A DNA stretch of 26,385 bases, taken from assembly GCA_026002045.1 (NCBI GenBank), contig BOAV01000029.1, positions 1-26,385 on the forward strand, written 5' to 3'. Shown here piece by piece: positions 8,435 to 14,666 of the stretch (the stretch's first letter is position 1; every line of letters starts with the position of its first letter). The notes under the pieces are model-generated. The model searched no databases, was not told the DNA's origin, and was given only the letters and a program-made list of their open reading frames with translations. This DNA comes from Spirochaetia bacterium (GTDB lineage Bacteria; Spirochaetota; Spirochaetia; Treponematales; Breznakiellaceae). The translations under genes and the position numbers were made by a program.

Positions 8435-8463
8435 AGGATAAGGCCGGATACGAAAAATGTCAA
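8435..8463 (-). promoter_or_regulatory. Sigma-70-type promoter of the ATPase gene
   Basis: On the minus strand a consensus TTGACA (8463-8458) is followed by a 17-base spacer and TATCCT (8440-8435, four of six matches to TATAAT). The predicted start near 8428 would give a leader of about 47 bases. Confidence 0.72.
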
Positions 8464-8476
8464 GAAAAAGTGTAAA

Positions 8477-8490
8477 AATCATAGATGATT
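8477..8490. promoter_or_regulatory. 14-bp palindrome in the divergent promoter region
   Basis: AATCAT-AG-ATGATT is a perfect inverted repeat with a 2-base centre. It sits between the promoter of the ATPase gene (minus) and the metallopeptidase gene (plus), about 14 bases upstream of the ATPase -35. It could be a regulator site, but six-base arms in AT-rich DNA are weak evidence. Confidence 0.25.
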
Positions 8491-8529
8491 CATGAAAAAT
8501 GTATTATAAAAGAAGAAGGAGAAAATATT

Positions 8530-10149
8530 TTGAAAAAACTGATTCCCGTATTCCTGACCCTTATAGTAACCCTTTTGATGGTTTCCTGCCCTCTGACCGA
8601 TTCCGATCCGGAGCCCGATCCTGTTCCCATGGACTCAAAGGCGATAGATTTTGGCGGAGCGGCCTCCAAAACAATTAATTTGAGCGGATTAGCAGCCGGC
8701 AAGAAGATATATCTGGTCACGGTGAATACAGGCGCATATTCTGTAAGCGGGGGAAGTATCGGCGGCGCTGCCCCGAGTATCTACGGTGAATTTTCCGGCT
8801 CAGAAATCGGTTTATCCGATCCCGGCTCCTTATTGGACGGCGGGGCTGTGCCGCCGGGACATCACCCGGGGGCCGTTGCCTTCAACGCCAATCCGCCGCC
8901 CATTACCCCGGAGATGCTGCAGAATCGCGCCTTGTCTTTTTCCGCCAGTGTAGCTCCTTATACAGTTGGCAGCACAAAGAATTTCTGGGTGGAATCGAGT
9001 TTTGGTAACGAGACTTTTGTTTCAAAGCAAGCCACATTGCGTGCCCAGGGAACCCATAGCAATATATGGGTAATAGAGAGTTGGGGCACCGCTCTCACCA
9101 ATACTACGACACAAGCTCAAGCTTTGGCTGCCAAGTTCGATGCTATTTACCCCCTTGAAACCAAAGTACTCGGTTATGAATATGGCGGAGGGGGTAGCGG
9201 CGGAGGCAAAGATGGAGATGACCGTGTGCAGATACTCGTGTATGATTTTTATGGCATTAGCGGCGGGTCCGGTAATACAGCAGGTTTTTACTGGAGTAAG
9301 GATTTCTACACCCAGGCACAACTGAATTCTTCTGGGTCTACGTATAAAACGAACGAAGCTGAAATATTTTATATTAGCGCCAACTATTTGAATACTAGCC
9401 CTGATTTTATCTATTCCACATTGGTGCATGAATTCCAGCACATGATAAATTTCAATGTAAAGACTGTTCAAAAATCGAAAAACTCCGAAGCATGGTATAA
9501 CGAGATGCTTTCCATGATGGCGGAAGACATGATTTCTCCGCAGATCGGTATTGGACCTGCAAACTGGGGCCATCCGACGCCATCAAGAATAGATGGTTTT
9601 CTTACATCGTATGCTAATGAAGGTGTTGCCAGATGGCAGGGGACAACAAGTGATCCGGGTGATTCTCTTGAGTCATATTCGTATAAATATGCTTTCGGCG
9701 CCTATCTGGTGCGTAACTATGGGGGAGCAGAGCTGCTTAAAAACATTTTGGCAAATAGTTCCGTCAATATCCCTTCTATTGTTGCGGCATTACAACAAAC
9801 GACGGGTAATATGCGTATTGACTTTAACTACACGCTTGAAAGATTTGCCGAGGCCTTCATCTATAGCAATCCTGCAGACGGGGCTACATTTAACCAAACC
9901 GTTGCTGAAACGATAGGCGGAACCACCTATACCTTTGCCGGTTTTGATATTTGGAAAGGCAGCGGTAATTCATTTTACTCGGGGTGGCAAACGGGGCCGC
10001 ATATTTATACCTTAACGTCTCATCCTGCCATGCAGCCCTATTCGGTTTTTGTACAGTCAGCGGGCGATTGGGTAACCGGTACCAAGACTTCTGTTACGCT
10101 GAATAGACCGGCGGCATCCGGCGTAAAACTGTACCTCATGACACGGTAG
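8530..10149 (+). CDS. M30-like (hyicolysin-type) zinc metallopeptidase lipoprotein
   Basis: I start this gene at TTG 8530, because GAAGGAG (8515-8521) lies eight bases upstream and the product then begins MKKLIPVFL with a clean lipoprotein signal ending at Cys20 (LMVSC). The in-frame ATG at 8485 has no ribosome-binding site and would spoil the signal. The protein is 539 residues. HEFQH at 300-304 gives the two zinc histidines and the catalytic Glu301. SEAWYNEMLSMMAED (319-333) offers the third ligand (Glu325 or Glu332). This arrangement resembles peptidase M30/hyicolysin-like proteins known in treponemes. An Asp/Pro/Glu-rich tether follows the lipid anchor. The enzyme would work outside the cell or in the periplasm. 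A short motif at 49-64 recurs in altered form at the C-terminus (522-539). The small lipoprotein gene follows nine bases downstream. Confidence 0.75.
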   Translation: MKKLIPVFLTLIVTLLMVSCPLTDSDPEPDPVPMDSKAIDFGGAASKTINLSGLAAGKKIYLVTVNTGAYSVSGGSIGGAAPSIYGEFSGSEIGLSDPGSLLDGGAVPPGHHPGAVAFNANPPPITPEMLQNRALSFSASVAPYTVGSTKNFWVESSFGNETFVSKQATLRAQGTHSNIWVIESWGTALTNTTTQAQALAAKFDAIYPLETKVLGYEYGGGGSGGGKDGDDRVQILVYDFYGISGGSGNTAGFYWSKDFYTQAQLNSSGSTYKTNEAEIFYISANYLNTSPDFIYSTLVHEFQHMINFNVKTVQKSKNSEAWYNEMLSMMAEDMISPQIGIGPANWGHPTPSRIDGFLTSYANEGVARWQGTTSDPGDSLESYSYKYAFGAYLVRNYGGAELLKNILANSSVNIPSIVAALQQTTGNMRIDFNYTLERFAEAFIYSNPADGATFNQTVAETIGGTTYTFAGFDIWKGSGNSFYSGWQTGPHIYTLTSHPAMQPYSVFVQSAGDWVTGTKTSVTLNRPAASGVKLYLMTR

Positions 10150-10158
10150 GGCAGGTTT

Positions 10159-10536
10159 ATGAGATTAAAGATACTTACTGTAATGATGCTGCTCTGTGCC
10201 GCCGGTCTTTTCGCCTGCGGCACCGCGCAGAAGGCGAATAAGGCAGCGGGGGATAATAGTACGAATATACAGAACGATGCCCCGGCCGGCAGCGTAATCA
10301 TAACCGGCAGCGTGCATATATACGGTAGCGAACCCCATACCTATGTGGGTATTGAAAGCGATAACGGAAAAACCTACGCCGTCTATCCCCGTGAAAAGGA
10401 AGCGGAAATCCGCCCGCTCCAGGGCCGCCGGATCGAGTTTACCGTCCGCTTCCTGAAAGAGCCTGCGGGGGAGGGCAGCCTGTACCTGAGAGACGGCACC
10501 GTTACGCCCCTTTCGTGGCGCATCCTTACCCCGTAA
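10159..10536 (+). CDS. Small predicted lipoprotein, function unknown
   Basis: This 125-residue protein starts at ATG 10159, nine bases after the metallopeptidase stop, so the two are probably co-transcribed. The N-terminus is a lipoprotein signal with the Cys in LFAC at position 20. A polar linker rich in Asn, Ala and Ser follows. The mature part (about 44-125) is predicted beta-rich: it has SVIITGSVHIYG, then YVGIESDNGKTYAVYP, then RIEFTVRFL and SLYLRDGTVTPLSW. The pattern suggests a small OB-like or beta-sandwich domain, but I do not recognise a named family. A role as partner or inhibitor of the upstream peptidase is possible and untested. The Shine-Dalgarno sequence is only a weak GGCAGG-type. 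Confidence 0.7.
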   Translation: MRLKILTVMMLLCAAGLFACGTAQKANKAAGDNSTNIQNDAPAGSVIITGSVHIYGSEPHTYVGIESDNGKTYAVYPREKEAEIRPLQGRRIEFTVRFLKEPAGEGSLYLRDGTVTPLSWRILTP

Positions 10537-10551
10537 GACGGATCAATTATA

Positions 10552-10629
10552 TCTTCATAATGACAAATGTTTTTGCCGATAATGTGAGTACGGAGAAAAT
10601 CTGGCTTCTTTATTTTGTCATTATGGAGA
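10552..10629 (+). promoter_or_regulatory. 16-bp inverted repeat that encloses the ribosome-binding site of the outer-membrane protein gene
   Basis: TCTTCATAATGACAAA (10552-10567) pairs with TTTGTCATTATGGAGA (10614-10629) over 16 positions, with a single G-U pair, around a 46-base loop. The 3' arm contains the GGAG (10625-10628) that serves the ATG at 10635. Folded RNA would therefore hide the ribosome-binding site. It could be a thermosensor-like or ligand-sensing switch, or a DNA-level operator pair. The arms are not followed by a U-tract, so it is not a terminator. Confidence 0.6.
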
Positions 10630-10634
10630 AAGAA

Positions 10635-11396
10635 ATGAAAAGACTCAGTATGTTCTTGTTTGTTCTGTTATTAATTGGGGCATTTTGTTTTGCCCAGACC
10701 GGTACGGCGCCGGGGCAGGCTCCTGCTCAAAGGCCGCCCATACCTGCGCCTGCACGGCCGCCTGTTGCGGCGCCCCAAAACACCCCGGCGCCGGCCGCAC
10801 CGAAGGCGGCCCCAAAGAAAAAGAACCTGGATTTGGAAATAAGCCTTGGAGTGCCTGTTCATTTTACCAATGATATAGAAAAGCCCTCCGAAAATAACGC
10901 CGCCGTTGCCATAGGAATAGGGCTTACTTATAATTTCAACAAATGGGTAGCTATAGGTCTTGAGGGGGATTTTGCCTATGCCCAGAATACCTCCGCCATA
11001 TCCATAGACCCCGATAATAAGTCCAATTATTATTCGATATTCAATGCCAATGTATTATTGGGCCCGGTTTTTTATCTCTATTCTGATGAGCATTTCAAAA
11101 TTCCCCTGGCAGTTGACTTCCATTTTGGTTTTAATAGATCGGATTTCAGTCAAATTCAAACAGACCGCACGGTTGATCCAATCAGTCAGAGCGTATTCCT
11201 TTTGGGGCCCGCGCTGCAGATCGGGGTTCAGTATCATTTTTCAAAGGACTTCTATATTTTAAGCCGCGCTATGGTTACCTGCGATGTCGTTTCCTTTGGC
11301 GCCAATACAAGCACCGGGGACGTGAAAACCGATAGACCTGAAATGGGCATCACCTGGGGGGTAAAACCCCTCCTCGGCGTGGGTCTGCGGCTCTGA
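10635..11396 (+). CDS. Predicted outer-membrane beta-barrel protein with Pro/Ala-rich N-terminal linker
   Basis: I start at ATG 10635, because GGAG at 10625-10628 is six bases upstream and the product begins MKRLSMFLFVLLLIGAFCFAQ, a normal Sec signal peptide cleaved after Ala. Upstream in-frame starts would bury the signal. The protein is 253 residues. After the signal comes a 45-residue linker dominated by Pro, Ala and Gln, ending in a KAAPKKKN basic patch. From about 58 onward, alternating hydrophobic strands recur (LDLEISLGVPVHF, AVAIGIGLTYNF, AIGLEGDFAYA, NANVLLGPVFYL, LAVDFHFGF, LQIGVQYHF). The end is KPLLGVGLRL, the usual shape of an 8- to 10-strand barrel. Function is unknown; structural porin-like or adhesin roles are both possible. 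A good terminator follows. Confidence 0.72.
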   Translation: MKRLSMFLFVLLLIGAFCFAQTGTAPGQAPAQRPPIPAPARPPVAAPQNTPAPAAPKAAPKKKNLDLEISLGVPVHFTNDIEKPSENNAAVAIGIGLTYNFNKWVAIGLEGDFAYAQNTSAISIDPDNKSNYYSIFNANVLLGPVFYLYSDEHFKIPLAVDFHFGFNRSDFSQIQTDRTVDPISQSVFLLGPALQIGVQYHFSKDFYILSRAMVTCDVVSFGANTSTGDVKTDRPEMGITWGVKPLLGVGLRL

Positions 11397-11428
11397 TACG
11401 GCTCATATCTGTCCATCAGGTATCTTAC

Positions 11429-11454
11429 AGGCTCCCGAAAGGGGGCCTTTTTTT
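11429..11454 (+). terminator. Rho-independent terminator after the outer-membrane protein gene
   Basis: AGGCTCCC-GAAA-GGGGGCCT forms an 8-bp stem (one G-U pair) with a GAAA tetraloop and a run of seven T (11448-11454). It lies 32 bases past the stop codon and closes the envelope gene group before smc. Confidence 0.92.
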
Positions 11455-11472
11455 AACCCCTCCGCTTCACCC

Positions 11473-11500
11473 TTGTCATGGGCTCCCCCCTAATGATAAA
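11473..11500 (+). promoter_or_regulatory. Candidate promoter of smc
   Basis: TTGTCA (11473-11478) and GATAAA (11495-11500) are separated by 16 bases, each close to the sigma-70 consensus. It lies between the upstream terminator and the smc start, where a promoter is needed. Confidence 0.45.
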
Positions 11501-11546
11501 TTAAAGAACAAAAAGTTTGCCCAAAAAGCTTAGACGGAGTTGCACC

Positions 11547-14500
11547 TTGTTCTTAAAAAACCTTGATATATTAGGCTTCAAATCCTTCGCCGATCGGACC
11601 CATGTGTCCTTTGCCGATGGGATCACCGCCCTTTTGGGGCCCAACGGCTGCGGCAAGTCCAATGTGGTGGATGCCATAAAGTGGGTTTTGGGGGAACAGG
11701 CATCCCGGGCCATGCGGGCCGAAAAGATGGAAGACGTGATCTTCAACGGCACGGAAAACCGCAAGCCCCTGAACGTGGCGGAGGTGACCCTGACCCTGTC
11801 CAACGAAGAGGGGCTGCTCCCCCTGGACATGCCGGAAATTGAAATCAAACGCCGGCTCTACCGTTCCGGGGAAAGCGAGTACTTTATCAACGCCGCGCCG
11901 GTGCGGCTCAAGGAAGTGCGGGAACTTTTTTGGGACACCGGGGTGGGCAAAGCGGCCTATTCGGTGATGGAACAGGGTAAAATCGACCAAATTCTCTCGT
12001 CCAAGCCCGATGAGCGCCGTTATTTGTTCGAGGAAGCCGCCGGAATCACCCGTTACAAGGTCCGGGGCGCCGAAGCGGAGCGGAATCTTGCCAAAACCGA
12101 AGAAAACATGCGCCAGGTTGAGGGAGTTTTGGGGGAAGTACAGCGTTCTTACGACACCCTCAAGGTCCAGTCGGAAAAAACCATCAAATTCCGTGCTTTA
12201 CGGGAAGAAATTTTCCAGCTTGAGCTGGATATTCAACTTTTACGGCTCAAACAGTTCAAATATGAGCGGGATGAGCGAAAGGATACGCTGACCAAGCGCA
12301 GCGCCGACCGGGATCATATCCGGGAGGAGATGGAGAAGGCCAGCAAATCCCTGGAAGAAAACATGGACGAAGTGAACTCCATGGAAGAAAAGCTCGTCGA
12401 GTACCAGAAGAACATCTACGGCCTTGCGGTGGAAAAGAACGCCCGCGAGAAAGAGGTCAAACTTTTTGCCGAACAAAGGGCGGAAAGCAAGTCCAAGATC
12501 GACCAGAACGAAGGCCGGGAACGGGCGGTAGGCATCAAAATCGATGAACTTATCGAGGACGCCGAGGAACAGGACGGGGTGGTCCGGGATTTACGCAAGA
12601 AAGTCGCCGACATCGAAGACAATATCCGTTCCTTTGAGGAAAGCATCCAGCTTGCCGCCACCCGCATCGGGGACAACGAAGCCCAGGTGCGCCATATTGA
12701 GGATGAAATTCGCGGGATTGAGCAGGAACAGGCCGCCTACGAGAAGGACCTGGAAGCCATCACCGATGACATTGTCGCCGCCCTGGACGCGGGCCTCAAA
12801 GAAGCGGGCTACTCTGCCGCCGAACGGCGGAGTACCGAGGCAGCCCTGGCGGAAACCCTGGGCCGGATCAAGGCCCTCCTCGCCGGCCGGGAAACCCTGA
12901 TCCGTGACCTGGCTGCCGCGGCGGACCGTGGCTCATCCGGCACTGCCCCCGCCGAACTCAAGCACATTGCCGAAAGCTTGGCCGCGTTCCTCGCGGAAGT
13001 TTCCGGGGATACGGGCAAGGCCATGGAACTTTTTGAAAGCTACCGAAAAAGCACCCCTTCTTTTATCGACGACTTTTTGGCCCCCGAAGGGATTATCACC
13101 AAAAAGCGTGCCCTTGACGCCAAAATTCGCGCCGCCAAAGACGGCATTGAGGATCGGCGGAAAAAAATTCGCGGCCTTTTGGGGGACAACGCCGACCTCA
13201 ACACCAAAATCAACGAGTACCGGGCCACATTGCAGGATCTCCGGGTCAACCGGGCCCAGATGAGCGCACAGGCCCAGTCCGCCGAAGAACAGGCCCGGCT
13301 TATCCGCCGGGAACTGGCCGGGCAGGAGGCGCTCCTCAAAAACATACGGGATGAACTCTTCCTTGACCGCAAGCGCTTCGAGGAAATCAACGAGCGCATA
13401 AGTGATGCCGAATCGGAACTTGCCGACATCGAAGGACGGGGGAAGCAGCTTACCGCGGACCTGGAAAAACTGGAACAGGATATCGCCAAACGGAACGGGG
13501 ATGTGGCGGGTAAGCAGGCGGCCATCAAGAAGCGGATGGAGGAACTTGCAAAGGTCCAGGAAGTGCTGGAAAAAATTCACCTTGAATTGGTCCAGTCCGA
13601 GACCGAAATCAAGAACATTCAGGACAACTTCCGGGAGACCCATTCCCGTGACCTCATGGAATTTGAGGAACGGATCTTTACGATTACCACCCCCGCGCCG
13701 GAACTGCGGGAAAAACTTGCCGCCGCCCGGAGCGGCCTCCGGGACTTGGGTTCAGTCAACCTCATGGCCCCGGAAGAATTCGCCGAGGTAAAAGAGCGGC
13801 ACGACTTCCTTACCGCCCAGCTTGAAGATCTGGAAAAGGGCCGCAAGGACCTTGAAAACCTCACCGCGGAAATCCGCGCAGAATCCTCAAAACTTTTCCT
13901 TGCAACCTACAACAAGATAAAGAAAAATTTCCACAATCTGTTCCGCCGTCTCTTTGGGGGCGGCCGGGCGGAACTGCACCTTATCGACGACAACCATGTG
14001 CTGGAAACGGGGATCGAAATCTACGCCCAGCCGCCGGGAAAAAAGCTGGAAAACATCAACCTCCTCTCCGGGGGCGAGCGCTCCATGACCGCCGTGGCCC
14101 TCCTCTTTGCCACCTACATGGTAAAGCCCTCGCCCTTCTGTCTTTTGGACGAGATCGACGCCGCCCTGGACGAAGCCAATGTAAGCCGCTTTGTCCAACT
14201 CCTGCGGGAATTCGGCAGTGCGAGCCAATTCATCGTCATTACCCACAACAAAAAAACCGTCACCGGCGCAAGCACCCTTTTGGGTGTGACCATGGAAGAA
14301 TCCGGAGTGACCAAGGTCATTTCCGTGCGCCTTGAAAACGAAGACCGGACTGCTGCTCCTGTGGAACAGGAACCCTGGGAAGAAGAGGACGTGGAGGCCG
14401 AAGAAGGCCGGGAACTCCCCATCGGCGTTGACGACCCCGCATTGGTAAGTGAAGCGGAACTGCGGCCGATTCGGGCGGGGCATAACGGGACGACAAAAAC

Positions 14501-14573
14501 GGAGACTGCGGGGCTGGTGGAAGGGACAGAGGCGGAGCCACAAGAAGAAGAAAAAGAAGCCGGAGAAGAGTAG
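11547..14573 (+). CDS. smc: Chromosome segregation/condensin ATPase SMC, short form without a canonical hinge
   Basis: I start at TTG 11547: GGAG (11536-11539) is seven bases upstream and the product begins MFLKNLDILGFKSFAD, the normal SMC N-terminus; the TTG at 11517 adds a non-conserved leader. The protein is 1008 residues, against about 1150-1190 for most bacterial SMCs. The head is intact: Walker A GPNGCGKS (31-38), signature LLSGGERS (839-846) and Walker B LLDEIDAALDE (Asp868, Glu869). Coiled-coil arms run from about 160 to 405 and from about 530 to 780. The segment between (405-530) has no Gly-rich hinge motifs and is much smaller than the usual hinge. After the head there is an acidic tail of about 75 residues. 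SMC dimers with ScpAB load on and compact the nucleoid; scpAB are not in this window. The family call is certain; hinge loss is read by eye. Confidence 0.96.
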   Translation: MFLKNLDILGFKSFADRTHVSFADGITALLGPNGCGKSNVVDAIKWVLGEQASRAMRAEKMEDVIFNGTENRKPLNVAEVTLTLSNEEGLLPLDMPEIEIKRRLYRSGESEYFINAAPVRLKEVRELFWDTGVGKAAYSVMEQGKIDQILSSKPDERRYLFEEAAGITRYKVRGAEAERNLAKTEENMRQVEGVLGEVQRSYDTLKVQSEKTIKFRALREEIFQLELDIQLLRLKQFKYERDERKDTLTKRSADRDHIREEMEKASKSLEENMDEVNSMEEKLVEYQKNIYGLAVEKNAREKEVKLFAEQRAESKSKIDQNEGRERAVGIKIDELIEDAEEQDGVVRDLRKKVADIEDNIRSFEESIQLAATRIGDNEAQVRHIEDEIRGIEQEQAAYEKDLEAITDDIVAALDAGLKEAGYSAAERRSTEAALAETLGRIKALLAGRETLIRDLAAAADRGSSGTAPAELKHIAESLAAFLAEVSGDTGKAMELFESYRKSTPSFIDDFLAPEGIITKKRALDAKIRAAKDGIEDRRKKIRGLLGDNADLNTKINEYRATLQDLRVNRAQMSAQAQSAEEQARLIRRELAGQEALLKNIRDELFLDRKRFEEINERISDAESELADIEGRGKQLTADLEKLEQDIAKRNGDVAGKQAAIKKRMEELAKVQEVLEKIHLELVQSETEIKNIQDNFRETHSRDLMEFEERIFTITTPAPELREKLAAARSGLRDLGSVNLMAPEEFAEVKERHDFLTAQLEDLEKGRKDLENLTAEIRAESSKLFLATYNKIKKNFHNLFRRLFGGGRAELHLIDDNHVLETGIEIYAQPPGKKLENINLLSGGERSMTAVALLFATYMVKPSPFCLLDEIDAALDEANVSRFVQLLREFGSASQFIVITHNKKTVTGASTLLGVTMEESGVTKVISVRLENEDRTAAPVEQEPWEEEDVEAEEGRELPIGVDDPALVSEAELRPIRAGHNGTTKTETAGLVEGTEAEPQEEEKEAGEE

Positions 14574-14583
14574 CCATTACCTA

Positions 14584-14612
14584 TTGACCATCCCTCATTA
14601 GTGTAGTATAAT
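14584..14612 (+). promoter_or_regulatory. Strong sigma-70-type promoter of the ATPase_2 gene
   Basis: TTGACC (14584-14589), a 17-base spacer, and a perfect TATAAT (14607-14612) lie upstream of the ATG at 14667. This is the best promoter match in the window. Confidence 0.8.
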
Positions 14613-14638
14613 TCACTGTATCGTAATTCAGTGAATTA
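14609..14638 (+). promoter_or_regulatory. Operator-like 10-bp inverted repeat over the -10 and start site
   Basis: TAATTCACTG (14609-14618) and CAGTGAATTA (14629-14638) are perfect inverted arms around a 10-base centre. The left arm overlaps the TATAAT and the centre covers the predicted transcription start. A repressor bound here would block the promoter; as RNA it would be a 5' hairpin. The second arm is part of a further palindrome, AATTCAGTGAATT (14625-14637). Confidence 0.5.
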
Positions 14639-14666
14639 AGGTGCAGCGAAATCCAGGAGGGCTGGT

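Noticed and set aside
8485..8529. ATG 8485 as the metallopeptidase start
   Set aside because: It has no ribosome-binding site and would place 15 charged residues ahead of the signal peptide; TTG 8530 has GAAGGAG at the right spacing.
12761..13136. Frameshift or assembly loss of the SMC hinge
   Set aside because: The frame is continuous with coherent codon use on both sides and no stop or abrupt composition change, so a true hinge-less form is the simpler reading.
13887..14543. Minus-strand open frame opposite the SMC head domain
   Set aside because: It is the antisense of the Walker B/signature region of smc and has no start signal.
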